Origin: Syntrophopropionicum propionicicum_A
GTDB lineage: Bacteria; Bacillota; Desulfotomaculia; Desulfotomaculales; Pelotomaculaceae
NCBI RefSeq assembly: GCF_048984525.1
Contig: NZ_JBMGJC010000007.1
Coordinates: forward strand, 124,001-188,000
Reading direction: 5' to 3'
DNA: 64,000 bases
In this document: positions 7,942-15,942 of the stretch, in pieces
Layout: each line of letters starts with the position of its first letter
How positions within the stretch are numbered: the first letter of the stretch is position 1
Position numbers and translations under genes: made by a program
The notes under the pieces: model-generated
What the model was told of the DNA's origin: nothing
Seen by the model: the letters and a program-made list of their open reading frames with translations, nothing else
Databases searched by the model: none

Positions 7942-8892
7942 ATGTTGGACAAAAAGAAACAAACACTCTATACGGTCCTGTCTGTTATCTTGATCATCTC
8001 TATGGCGGCTTTCCTGCTGCAGGGATGCGGCAATGCAGCAAAACCTGTGAGCGGCTCCGGTTTTCCAATGCAGATTACAGATGACCTGGGCAGGGTGGTA
8101 ACAATTAAGGAGGCGCCCCAGCGAATTGTTTCCCTGGCGCCAGCTATGACAGAGATCCTCTTTGCGCTGGATTTGGGCGACAAGGTAGTGGGTGTAACCA
8201 ACTACTGCAACTACCCGGACGAGGCCAAAACGAAGCCAAAGGTTGGCGGTTTCTCCACTCCAAACGCGGAACTGGTGGTTACAGCCAAGCCGGACCTGGT
8301 GCTGGCCACAAAAATCAATGAGAACTTCATACCCCAGCTGGAGAGCGCGGGACTGACAGTGGTCGTCATAGAGTCACTGGACATGGTGCAGGTCCTGGAA
8401 GATATAAAACTGGTCGGAAAGTTTACCGGGGCAGCTGAGGCGGCAAACAAACTGACCGCTGATATGCAAAAGCGTATCGACAGCATCACCGCCAAGATAA
8501 GCAGGCTTCCCGACGAACAAAAGCCCGCCGTATATTTTGAAATATGGCCGGACCCTCTCACCACCGGCGGCTCCAAAAGCTTCGTCAACAGCCTCATAAC
8601 TATGGCGGGGGGTAAAAACATTGCCGGCGACGTGGAACAGGACTGGGTTAATTTAAGTCCCGAAATGGTGCTGGCCAGGGACCCCAAGGTCGCTATCTTA
8701 TGCCACCATGGTTCATCTCTGCAGACTGTGGAGGAATTTAAATCCCGCAAGGGGTGGGAACAGGTTTCCGCCATCAGGAATGACCGCGTCGGCCTGGTCG
8801 TAGACGAGAACACCGTGGTCCGCCCCGCTCCGCGTATGGTGGAGGGTTTTGAGTTTATGGCAAAGTTGTTCCACCCTGATCTCATAAAATAG
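7942..8892 (+). CDS. btuF: Cobalamin/corrinoid ABC transporter substrate-binding lipoprotein BtuF
   Basis: A 316-residue Periplasmic-binding-protein type 2 (BtuF/FepB fold) lipoprotein. The signal ends in AAFLLQGCGN with the lipidated Cys near residue 29. The mature part has the family opening QRIVSLAPAMTEILFALDLG and VVGVTNYCNYP. It would bind vitamin B12 or other corrinoids outside the membrane. The downstream btuC and btuD homologues and the upstream cbiZ with a cobalamin riboswitch make a corrinoid ligand much more likely than a siderophore. Confidence 0.92.
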   Translation: MLDKKKQTLYTVLSVILIISMAAFLLQGCGNAAKPVSGSGFPMQITDDLGRVVTIKEAPQRIVSLAPAMTEILFALDLGDKVVGVTNYCNYPDEAKTKPKVGGFSTPNAELVVTAKPDLVLATKINENFIPQLESAGLTVVVIESLDMVQVLEDIKLVGKFTGAAEAANKLTADMQKRIDSITAKISRLPDEQKPAVYFEIWPDPLTTGGSKSFVNSLITMAGGKNIAGDVEQDWVNLSPEMVLARDPKVAILCHHGSSLQTVEEFKSRKGWEQVSAIRNDRVGLVVDENTVVRPAPRMVEGFEFMAKLFHPDLIK

Positions 8893-8918
8893 GCAGACAT
8901 GGACTGGGGGACAAATAG

Positions 8919-9971
8919 TTGGATCAGTATGACCGGGTTTGGCGGAGAAAAGTGTTAATATTTTTATTATTGGCCGTACTGGGGCTGACTGTGGTTTTAT
9001 GCACCACTATCGGCCCGGCGCGGATTGGCTTTACCGACGTCTTAACCATGATGCTGCGCCGCCTGCCGTGGGCCGGCGACCTGATACCGCGCGGCGACTG
9101 GCCTGATAATTATGAGACTATTGTCTTCCAGATGAGGCTGGCGCGGGTGGTCCTGGCGGCTCTGGTCGGCGCCGGCCTGGCCGCCTCCGGTGTAGTCCTG
9201 CAGGGCCTCCTCATAAACCCGATGGCCGACCCTTACATCCTGGGTATTTCCCAGGGCGCCGCTCTTGGGGCGACTGCTGCCATGCTGTCGCTCGGCGGGT
9301 TGCTGGCGCTGGGAATATACACGGTTCCCCTGGTTGCCTTCCTGGGCGGCCTGGTTACCTCCATTGTAGTATACAACCTGGCCAGGGTGGGAAACCGGGT
9401 CCAGATGTCGACCCTGCTTCTGGCCGGGATAGCGGTCGGGCTGTTCCTTTCAGCCATAACCTCATATATAATGATCACCAGCGGCCAGAATGTCCACCAG
9501 ATACTCTTCTGGATGATCGGCGGGTTCGCGGGACGCGGCTGGGACCACGTCATGGTCCTGCTGCCCTACATTATAACAGGCTATTCCATCATGCACCTCT
9601 ATGCCCGCAGGATGAACGTAATTCTTTTGGGCGAAGAACCTGCGCAGCACCTCGGCATAGATGTGGAAAGGATGAAAAAAGTCCTGCTCACAGCTGCGAC
9701 CCTGACCACTGCTTCCGCCGTTTCAGTCAGCGGTGTAATAGCTTTTGTCGGCCTGATTATACCCCACGCGGTGCGCCTGATGGTCGGTCCCGACCACCGG
9801 GTCCTGCTGCCTACCGCTGCTCTCACCGGCGCCATTTTCCTGATTGTGGCTGACGCCCTGGCCCGCGTTGCCGCGGCCCCTGAAGAAATACCCGTGGGCA
9901 TCATTACGGCCCTGTGCGGCGGCCCCTTTTTCATATACCTGTTAAGGAAGAAAAACGACCCTGGATTTTAA
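8919..9971 (+). CDS. btuC: Corrinoid ABC transporter permease BtuC
   Basis: A 350-residue FecCD-family permease with about nine to ten hydrophobic segments. Motifs include GAGLAASGVVLQGLLINPMA (residues 87-106), DPYILGISQGA and SGVIAFVGLIIPHAVRLMVG. The start is TTG at 8919, with GGGGG eight bases upstream. It forms the channel for BtuF-delivered corrinoid, paired with the ATPase encoded next. Confidence 0.93.
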   Translation: MDQYDRVWRRKVLIFLLLAVLGLTVVLCTTIGPARIGFTDVLTMMLRRLPWAGDLIPRGDWPDNYETIVFQMRLARVVLAALVGAGLAASGVVLQGLLINPMADPYILGISQGAALGATAAMLSLGGLLALGIYTVPLVAFLGGLVTSIVVYNLARVGNRVQMSTLLLAGIAVGLFLSAITSYIMITSGQNVHQILFWMIGGFAGRGWDHVMVLLPYIITGYSIMHLYARRMNVILLGEEPAQHLGIDVERMKKVLLTAATLTTASAVSVSGVIAFVGLIIPHAVRLMVGPDHRVLLPTAALTGAIFLIVADALARVAAAPEEIPVGIITALCGGPFFIYLLRKKNDPGF

Positions 9972-10018
9972 AAAGAAATTTCAGCGCGTTTCAAAGTTGA
10001 CCCTGGAGGTTTTGGACA

Positions 10019-11284
10019 GTGGCTGTAATTTTAAAAATAGATGACATCGAATGTTCATACGGGGCTGTCAAAGTGCTGAACGGGTTGACCTTTTCCGTGG
10101 CCGGCGGCAGTATTACCGGTATCATCGGCCCCAACGGGTCAGGCAAATCGACTCTTTTAAAGTCCTTGAGCCGGGTACTGAAACCTGCGAGAGGATCGGT
10201 GCTGCTTGACGACGAGGACCTCTACAGGCTGGACACGCGGGAAGTGGCCCAAAAAATGGCCGTGGTCCCCCAGGAGACCGCTGTAAATTTTTCATTTGCG
10301 GTTAAAGACATAGTTTTAATGGGCCGCTCCCCTCACCTGGGACGTTTTCAAAGCGAGGGAGAAAAAGATTTTGCAGCAGCCAGGCAGGCAATGGAACTGA
10401 CAGACACGCTCCACCTGGCTGACCGGCTGATCACCGCCGTCAGCGGGGGTGAAAGGCAGAGGGTGATTATTGCCAAGGCCCTGACCCAGGAGCCGAAGAT
10501 AATTTTGCTGGACGAGCCGACCTCTCACCTTGATATTAACCACCAGGTTGAAATACTAAGCCTGTTAAAGCGGTTGAACAGGGAAAACGACCTGACCATT
10601 ATCGCGGTTTTTCACGACCTGAACCTGGCCGCGCAGTACTGCGACAGCCTTATTTTAATGAAAAAAGGCAGCATCTACACCGTGGGAGAACCGGCGGAAG
10701 TGCTGACCGCCGACAATATCAAGGAAGTATACGGCGCCAGCGTCCTGGTCAGAAAGCATCCTGTAAACGGCCGGCCTTCCATTATACTCCTGGCCCAGGA
10801 GTCACAGAACTTATTAAAAAAGGGCAAAATACATGTTGTCTGCGGCGGCGGGGCCGGAGCGTCTTTACTGGGGCTGCTGGCCGGACAGGGGTATGAAGTC
10901 AGCGCCGGAGTCCTCAACTTGGGGGATGTCGACTGGGAAACAGCCCGGTTTTTGGATATAAGAATGGCTGAAGAAATACCTTTCCTGCCGGTTTCCGAAC
11001 GCAGCCACCAGGAAAACATAAAACTTATCGGTAACGCCGATGTTTGCATACTGGTAAACATCCCTTTTGGCCGGGGAAACTTAAAAAACCTGGAGGCTGT
11101 CTCTCTTGCCCTGGAAAATTCTAAACCTGTTTTGCTTATAGAAGAACAAGATATTAAAGAGCGGGATTTCACAGGCGGCAAAGCTGCCCTGCTGTACAAC
11201 AGTTTAAAGGAAAAAGGAGCGGTTGTCCTGCGTGACAAAGCCGCGCTCCTGGATTGGCTGCGGGATTCGTTGTCCATCGACTAA
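10019..11284 (+). CDS. btuD: Corrinoid ABC transporter ATPase BtuD with extra C-terminal domain
   Basis: A 421-residue protein. Residues 1-255 are a FepC/BtuD-type ATPase with Walker A GPNGSGKST, signature SGGERQR, Walker B IILLDEPTSHLD and the H-loop AVFHDLN. A linker to about residue 270 leads to a second domain (about 150 residues) beginning IHVVCGGGAGASLLGLLAGQ, a Rossmann-like strand-glycine loop-helix of unknown role. Most family members stop at 250-270 residues. The start is GTG 10019 with GGAGG nine bases upstream. The extra domain might bind a nucleotide or corrinoid and regulate transport; that is a guess. Confidence 0.9.
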   Translation: MAVILKIDDIECSYGAVKVLNGLTFSVAGGSITGIIGPNGSGKSTLLKSLSRVLKPARGSVLLDDEDLYRLDTREVAQKMAVVPQETAVNFSFAVKDIVLMGRSPHLGRFQSEGEKDFAAARQAMELTDTLHLADRLITAVSGGERQRVIIAKALTQEPKIILLDEPTSHLDINHQVEILSLLKRLNRENDLTIIAVFHDLNLAAQYCDSLILMKKGSIYTVGEPAEVLTADNIKEVYGASVLVRKHPVNGRPSIILLAQESQNLLKKGKIHVVCGGGAGASLLGLLAGQGYEVSAGVLNLGDVDWETARFLDIRMAEEIPFLPVSERSHQENIKLIGNADVCILVNIPFGRGNLKNLEAVSLALENSKPVLLIEEQDIKERDFTGGKAALLYNSLKEKGAVVLRDKAALLDWLRDSLSID

Positions 11285-11287
11285 GTG

Positions 11288-12586
11288 TCAAGCCTTTTTG
11301 GCATAATCAAATCCAACGTTACAGCTGGCGGTCTTATTTACTTGTACTAAGTGTTCCATTATTTTTGCCCATATCAGTTGTGTTTCTTTAAATGCACGAT
11401 AATGTCTTCTAACGTTCTTGTGGTGCTTATCCAGTTCTTCCAGGATGTTTATAAAATCCGGCTGTCCAAAATATAAGCAGATTTTCGGCAGTGTCACCCT
11501 TAACTGATTTCTCATCTTTTCAATCTTTTCCTCATAATTATCCGGCGCTGTAATATAGAGGAGCAACGGTTTATAGCGAATCCAACCTATACAAGCCCTG
11601 TAGAACCGGGTAATAATATGGTCGGTATCAGCCCTGATGAATTTCAGCCGTGTTGGGAGCACACCTTCTAAAAGGTGGTTATATGTGGAAAAACCATCAT
11701 GGAAGGTGTAGCAGGGCACACGCAGAACTTTTCTATCGTTCAGGCAGGTGCTCAGAAAAGTATCCTCGCCCCTGGCTCCCGGCGGGTTGTAAAACGGAAA
11801 GACCCTGCGGGGATCGGTAAGGTTGATACACAGGTTGGCGCCAGAGATGAATTTGGCATGGTTAACCTCCCGCACCTCTGACGCAGCGCCGCTGGTAAGC
11901 ACACCGGTATCCGCGTAAGTTACTCCACCGTCGCTCATCACCTTCTTGATATTATCCCAGTTCAAAATATCATTACTGATGGCTTCAATGAAAGTGCGAA
12001 AAACATTTTCAGTCATTATCTCGTCATATTCCACGTATGGAATTGGCGATACATAGCCGCAGTGATTGCCATGGGTTATATCCGCACGAGTTATGTGTTT
12101 CAGGTGGGTGGCCAGAACATGCTGCCCTCCCCAGATTGCTGTTTCATGTGTATTTGTAACCGCCACCGGGTATTCGTCGTCATCCAGAAAAATCAGGCAA
12201 TCCATATTGTCTTTTATAGCGTTATAGAGCAATGCGTTTCGTTTTACTGCGTATCCTTTGCCGAATACCATGCGCGCTTCCCGCAGGCTGACAACATTAT
12301 TTTGAACAAGGCAATCGATTTCTTCTTCTATGGAGGAGCTTCCAATAAACCGGCTGCTGTCAAGTTGATCCATTAGTTCCGGTTTTACGTTGGTATAATC
12401 TGTTACTTTGGTTTTGTGATAATCAAGATCGTATGCGATATAGAGATTTAAGCTGATTTTTTCATTTCCCACCAGGCCTGATTCATTCCAGTTATGGATA
12501 TAAGCCCCAAGGACCTTGCGGAAACTTTTCCTTCCTGTGGCAAAGCCGATCCCAATCTTGATTTCCCTCTGTTTCTCCAAAATCAT
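11288..12586 (-). CDS. Glycosyltransferase-like protein of unknown specificity
   Basis: A protein of about 432 residues with a GT-A-like layout. After an N-terminal strand (KIGIGFATGRKSF) there is LIFLDDDEYPVAVTNTHETA around residue 130, with a DDD that could serve as the metal-binding DxD motif. A later GARGEDTFLSTC resembles the acidic ED motif of family-2 glycosyltransferases. Function and acceptor are unknown. The start is uncertain: ATG 12586 has GGAGGT touching it, TTG 12580 has ideal spacing, and an upstream TTG at 12619 is also open. A conserved structured RNA with a terminator-like end lies upstream (12681-12770). The 3' end converges on btuD with a 3-base gap. Confidence 0.6.
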   Translation of the reverse strand: MILEKQREIKIGIGFATGRKSFRKVLGAYIHNWNESGLVGNEKISLNLYIAYDLDYHKTKVTDYTNVKPELMDQLDSSRFIGSSSIEEEIDCLVQNNVVSLREARMVFGKGYAVKRNALLYNAIKDNMDCLIFLDDDEYPVAVTNTHETAIWGGQHVLATHLKHITRADITHGNHCGYVSPIPYVEYDEIMTENVFRTFIEAISNDILNWDNIKKVMSDGGVTYADTGVLTSGAASEVREVNHAKFISGANLCINLTDPRRVFPFYNPPGARGEDTFLSTCLNDRKVLRVPCYTFHDGFSTYNHLLEGVLPTRLKFIRADTDHIITRFYRACIGWIRYKPLLLYITAPDNYEEKIEKMRNQLRVTLPKICLYFGQPDFINILEELDKHHKNVRRHYRAFKETQLIWAKIMEHLVQVNKTASCNVGFDYAKKA

Positions 12587-12680
12587 ACCTCCCTCTTTAA
12601 TAGTTTTCAAACCTCCCAAAATTGAGGAAATTATAAATCAACCATACAACTTTAATAAACTTATGAAGTTGTCTGTTTGT

Positions 12681-12770
12681 CTAAAAATTAAGGGCGGGTC
12701 AGCCAGTAACCTGACTTCCCACCCCAGAAGCCTCTACCTTGAAAACGAACCTGCCTGGTACGTCCAACTC
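12681..12770 (-). ncRNA. Candidate structured leader RNA, copy 1
   Basis: On the minus strand this element reads GAGTTGGAC..., CAGGTTCGTTTTCAAGGTAG, AGGCTTCTGGGGTGGGAAGT, then an inverted repeat (GGGTGGGAAGTCA with TGACCCGCCC) followed by TTAATTTTTA. The same core is found on the plus strand at 19672-19752. It sits about 95 bases upstream of the glycosyltransferase-like gene, in the position of an attenuator. I could not match it to a known riboswitch class. Confidence 0.65.
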
Positions 12771-12828
12771 GTAAAAAGCACTCTATTTTTTTCCATTTTA
12801 TCACATTTAATTATTATTTTCAACTGAG

Positions 12829-13176
12829 CTAAAATCCGGAGTAAGTGAATTCCAGGTCAACCCTCCTCTGTTCCTTCCTGCCTTCCTCCAATTCTTTCTC
12901 CTCATCGATTTCAGCGATGTTCTTTGTCACAATCCTCTCCGGCGAAACACCGGCGGTTTGAACTAAATAATTAGTTACAGTTTCGGCCCTCATCCTGGAA
13001 ATATATTCATTTGCATATTGCCCCCCGGTGCTGTCAGCATATCCCGTAGCTGTTAACACATATTGTTTTTGAGTATTTAAAAATTGGGCAAGTTGATCCA
13101 GCTTAAGCTTCTCTCCTTCTTCCAGTTCATACGCATTTTCTTTAAAATAAACACGCTGTACGACATCTTTGTATGA
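12829..13176 (-). pseudogene. OmpA-family C-terminal domain remnant
   Basis: The reading frame after an in-frame stop at 13177-13179 encodes an almost complete OmpA-like peptidoglycan-binding domain: VYFKENAYELEEGEK, then VLTATGYADSTGG, ISRMRAETVTNYLVQTAGVS and KEQRRVDLEF. No start codon with a ribosome site is present at its beginning, and the signal peptide and N-terminal part expected of such a protein are missing. It therefore looks like a gene tail left by a deletion. A GTG at 13059 could start a 76-residue fragment but would cut the domain. Confidence 0.65.
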
Positions 13177-13261
13177 TTATTTATTATTTTAATTTTATAT
13201 ATTAGGTATTGCAACTGACAACTTTTGTTGATATAATAAGTTGTAGCAAATATTTAACAAT

Positions 13262-13508
13262 TCAATCAGGCGCTGCCTCAATAAACCGCTCAATTCTTCA
13301 AGCAAGAAGCGGGGGAACCAATTTACACCGGGGTGAATCCGTTGAGTCGTGAGTCGTGAGTCGTGAGAACTGTGGAATGGCTTTGGGGTTTAAAACCCTA
13401 AAGAATTACCCGGATCCTCACGTCCCACGTCCCAAGTCCCACGTCTCAAAGGTAGGGCTAATCTTTCGGCCCGAATCCGTCAGCTAACCTCGTAAGCGTT
13501 GAAAGGGA
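13262..13508 (+). promoter_or_regulatory. c-di-AMP (ydaO-yuaA) riboswitch upstream of dapB homologue
   Basis: The conserved blocks GAAGCGGGGGAACCA, ACCGGGGTGAATCCG, GGTAGGGCTAATCTTTCGG, CCCGAATCCGTCAGCTAACC and TCGTAAGCGTTGAAA appear in order on the plus strand. The variable arm (13342-13447) holds three GAGTCGTGAGTCGTGAG-type units facing complementary CACGTCCCACGTCCCA units. A terminator-like hairpin follows, then a dapB-like gene. It mirrors the riboswitch at 6104-6385. Confidence 0.93.
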
Positions 13509-13567
13509 AGCAGTCAATAATTAAAGCTTTTGGGTTTTGCCCAGTCATTGCTTATTCCCTTTTTACC
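13505..13567 (+). terminator. Terminator in the second c-di-AMP riboswitch expression platform
   Basis: GGGAAGCAGTCAAT after the aptamer pairs imperfectly with ATTGCTTATTCCC at 13543-13555 and is followed by TTTTTA. This fits the usual arrangement in which c-di-AMP binding promotes termination before the gene. Confidence 0.55.
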
Positions 13568-13622
13568 CCGGTGTTATAAACCGTGGTTTTTTTATCCAAA
13601 TTTAAAAACGGGAGGCGAGCAA

Positions 13623-14486
13623 ATGTCCATGAAAGCAAGAGTCGCTCTTTTTGGTTTCGGCCGTATGGGCCAGGCTGTAGCCAGGAACCTGTTAAAAGAC
13701 CCTTCTTTAAAGCTTGTGCTGGTGGCAAGCCGCAGCGGCGGCGATAAAGTGGGCAGAGACATAGGAGATATTTTAGAAATCCCTGAAACAGGATTAATTG
13801 TAAAGGGAAGCGATCAGCTTATTCAGTCTCTGGCAGCAACACGTCCGGATATTGTAGTCGACTTCACCAACCCTGAGACAGGCCTTATCAACCTTAAAAC
13901 TGCAGCCAAATACGGCGCTGACTTGATTGTCGGAACCACGGGTTATACAAAGTTCCAGACCGAGGCGCTGCGCTCTATTGCTAATATGTATGAAGTAAGC
14001 CTGGTTATGGCTCCAAACCTCTCTATCGGCATAAATATGCTGATGGATTCAGCGAAAAAGATGGCTAAAGTCCTGTCGGGCTTTGATATCGAGGTAATAG
14101 AGGAACACCACCGGTACAAGAAGGATGCGCCTTCAGGAACAGCAATATGTTTGGCTAAAACAATTGCTGAAGGGGTGGGTATAAACCCGGAAAAAGGGTT
14201 GATTTTTGGCAGACAGGGGAATAAAAGCAGTAAGGGAAGAGAGATCGCCATACACGCCATACGCGGCGGGGGAACTATAGGAGTGCATAAAATAGTATTT
14301 GTCAGCGACAACGAGCGCCTGGAAATCAAGCATGAATCCATTAACCGCAATGCTTTTACCGACTGTCTGAAAAAAGTAATACAATACATCCACTCTCATC
14401 CGACAGGTATATACTCTGTTGAAGAAATTTTAGGATTGGAAGCGCCCAAGCCTGTAAAACAAATTGCAAAAGTGGACGTTTCATGA
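13623..14486 (+). CDS. dapB: 4-hydroxy-tetrahydrodipicolinate reductase-like protein (DapB family)
   Basis: A 287-residue protein with an N-terminal NAD(P) Rossmann motif FGFGRMGQAVARN and the DapB hallmark EEHHRYKKDAPSGTA around residues 160-174, including the catalytic His pair and Lys. This is the reductase step of lysine/diaminopimelate synthesis. The start is ATG 13623 with GGGAGG seven bases upstream. It stands alone behind a c-di-AMP riboswitch, so the cell appears to link wall-precursor or osmolyte-related metabolism to c-di-AMP. Because other dap genes are absent here, a related dehydrogenase role remains possible. Confidence 0.85.
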   Translation: MSMKARVALFGFGRMGQAVARNLLKDPSLKLVLVASRSGGDKVGRDIGDILEIPETGLIVKGSDQLIQSLAATRPDIVVDFTNPETGLINLKTAAKYGADLIVGTTGYTKFQTEALRSIANMYEVSLVMAPNLSIGINMLMDSAKKMAKVLSGFDIEVIEEHHRYKKDAPSGTAICLAKTIAEGVGINPEKGLIFGRQGNKSSKGREIAIHAIRGGGTIGVHKIVFVSDNERLEIKHESINRNAFTDCLKKVIQYIHSHPTGIYSVEEILGLEAPKPVKQIAKVDVS

Positions 14487-14606
14487 CGCAGCATAAAAAT
14501 TTGTTGATTTAGTCAGTTTTATCTTCCGATAGGCAGTTTTATATTTTAAAGATTATTTTTTAGTGGACAAATAGTATAGATAGTGTTAGGATGTTTTTAA
14601 CTAAAT
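14487..14606. other. AT-rich leader before an orphan cobalamin riboswitch
   Basis: No coding sequence is supported. A promoter for the riboswitch transcript is expected here, for example TTAGTGGACAAATAG-type AT-rich sequence, but no clear box pair can be defended. Confidence 0.4.
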
Positions 14607-14790
14607 AAGGTACTGTCCAGGTACCCCTTAACGGGGTGAAAAGGGAACCGGGTGAAAATCCCGGACGGTCAGGCCACTGTATGTGGGGAGCGGCTCCCTC
14701 AGTGCCACTGGGTTAAAGTAGCCCGGGAAGGCGGGAGATCGGCTGAGATCCACAAGTCAGGAAACCTTACTGGTCAGGTTGGTACCGCCT
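14607..14790 (+). promoter_or_regulatory. Orphan cobalamin riboswitch
   Basis: Cobalamin aptamer elements are present: AAAAGGGAACCGGGTGAAAA, TCAGGCCACTGTATG, GTGCCACTGGG, AGCCCGGGAAGGCGGGAG and CACAAGTCAGGAAACC. The outer stem can close between GGTACTGTCCAGG and the 3' GGTTGGTACC. Unlike the copy at 6568, no gene follows for about 390 bases, and two terminator hairpins come first. Confidence 0.88.
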
Positions 14791-14845
14791 TCCGTGTAAA
14801 GGCCGGGGCTGTTTTTGTTTTTTAAAAAGGTTTATACCATTTTGA

Positions 14846-14880
14846 AAAACCCGGGTTCATAGCGGAGGAATCCGGGTTTT
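14846..14880 (+). terminator. Hairpin after the orphan cobalamin riboswitch
   Basis: AAAACCCGGGTTC at 14846-14858 pairs with GAATCCGGGTTTT at 14868-14880 with one G-U pair. The flanking A and T stretches could make it function in either direction. Confidence 0.65.
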
Positions 14881-14918
14881 CATTTATCTCCTTCTTCCAA
14901 GAATGTTTTTTTGCATTT

Positions 14919-14948
14919 ACCCGTTCAGTATAGAACGGGTTTTTTTTA
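14919..14948 (+). terminator. Rho-independent terminator
   Basis: ACCCGTTC at 14919-14926 pairs perfectly with GAACGGGT at 14933-14940 and is followed by seven more T. It ends any transcript coming from the orphan cobalamin riboswitch. Confidence 0.88.
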
Positions 14949-14994
14949 TGACCGGAAGGAATTTGACAATTTGTAAAATAAATATATGCTAGAA

Positions 14995-15150
14995 TCATAA
15001 GGTTTTAAAAAAAACTGACAGGATTAACAAGATTAAGCCAATTAACATGATTTTATAAAAATCAAGTAAAAGAATTTATTACTAATAAAGATTATTTAAA
15101 TCTTGTAAATCCTCAAAATCCTGTAAATCTTGTGATATGTGTTTTATTTG
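14995..15150. repeat. Low-complexity AT-rich inverted repeat before gene 15181
   Basis: ACAGGATTAACAAGATTAAG at about 15018 and a complementary series AAATCTTGTAAATCC/AATCCTGTAAATCTTG at 15098-15132 face each other. Together with the central ATGATTTTATAAAAATCA they can form a long AT-rich hairpin. No gene is present. Confidence 0.5.
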
Positions 15151-15180
15151 TTTGTAAATTAGTTTTAGGGAGTGGTGGTT

Positions 15181-15702
15181 GTGAAAAGGCGAAGAAGCGC
15201 CAAATTCAAGGGAAAACAACAGCCGGATCAACAGCACAGTATGGCGTCGAAGCCGCCGGAACAGGAACTGGAAAGTAAAGATCTCTATCAGGTTAACCCG
15301 GTCAGGGATAAGCAGGCAGGGATAGAAGGCTGCCTTCCGCTTGCCGTAATCCTGGAGATTATGGCCACTGAGTATGAGGAAGGAAAGCAGGGAGACGCGC
15401 TGTGCAGGGCCGCGGTGCGCCTGGCCGAGGAGAGCGGGGAAATCGCCAGTTACCGGGCCAGGTGGGACGCAGCTCAGGAAGACTCGTCCGGCAGCCAGTC
15501 GATATACCTGTTTGACCGCCGCCAGGCCATGGAACTAATCCGTTACCATCAGAACAAGGGGAACAGGGAAGCCCTGCAAAAGGAAAAGGACAAGCTTAAG
15601 ATAGCGGAGGGCCGCCTGCTTCTCGGCCAGTCTCCGCCGCTGAAAATTACCGGCGACGACCTGGAGAAACTGGAGGAATTTATCAGGGGACACGGGTTCT
15701 AA
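15181..15702 (+). CDS. Hypothetical protein
   Basis: A 173-residue protein with no recognised family. The first 45 residues are basic, Gln-rich and low-complexity (VKRRRSAKFKGKQQ). The rest is charged and largely helical, with REALQKEKDKLKIAEGRLLL suggesting a short coiled coil. No signal peptide or membrane segment is visible. The start is GTG 15181 with AGGGAG eight bases upstream; GTG 15172 and 15175 are alternatives. The overall mix of helix-forming and charged residues suggests a soluble cytoplasmic protein. Confidence 0.7.
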   Translation: MKRRRSAKFKGKQQPDQQHSMASKPPEQELESKDLYQVNPVRDKQAGIEGCLPLAVILEIMATEYEEGKQGDALCRAAVRLAEESGEIASYRARWDAAQEDSSGSQSIYLFDRRQAMELIRYHQNKGNREALQKEKDKLKIAEGRLLLGQSPPLKITGDDLEKLEEFIRGHGF

Positions 15703-15703
15703 T

Positions 15704-15756
15704 GAGTCGTGGGACGTGGGTACTGTGACGTGAGACTTGAGACGTGGGACGTGAGA
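15704..15756. repeat. GACGTGAG/GACGTGGG repeat block
   Basis: Several degenerate copies of GACGTGGG, GACGTGAG and GACTTGAG follow directly after the stop codon of the preceding gene. They belong to the same dispersed family seen at 7659, 13342 and 25739. Confidence 0.7.
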
Positions 15757-15817
15757 ATATCTCGCTTTTCTCTGTAGCCTTATAAGATAAACTATGGGTC
15801 ATAAAATAATATTTGTG

Positions 15818-15851
15818 AGCCGAACGTGATTAAATACTGCGTTCGGCTTTT
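15818..15851 (+). terminator. Terminator-like hairpin between convergent genes
   Basis: AGCCGAACG at 15818-15826 pairs perfectly with CGTTCGGCT at 15840-15848, followed by TTTT. It lies between the hypothetical gene and the convergent transporter gene. Confidence 0.7.
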
Positions 15852-15942
15852 GCGTTCATAAAGTGCGGCTCCTTAATGGGATGGATTCTTATTTATGGGC
15901 GTGATTTATCACATTTTTAGCGGCTCGACAAAGAGTTTTTAT

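Noticed and set aside
8211..8900. Long minus-strand open frame opposite btuF
   Set aside because: Shadow of btuF: no ribosome site, no recognisable domain.
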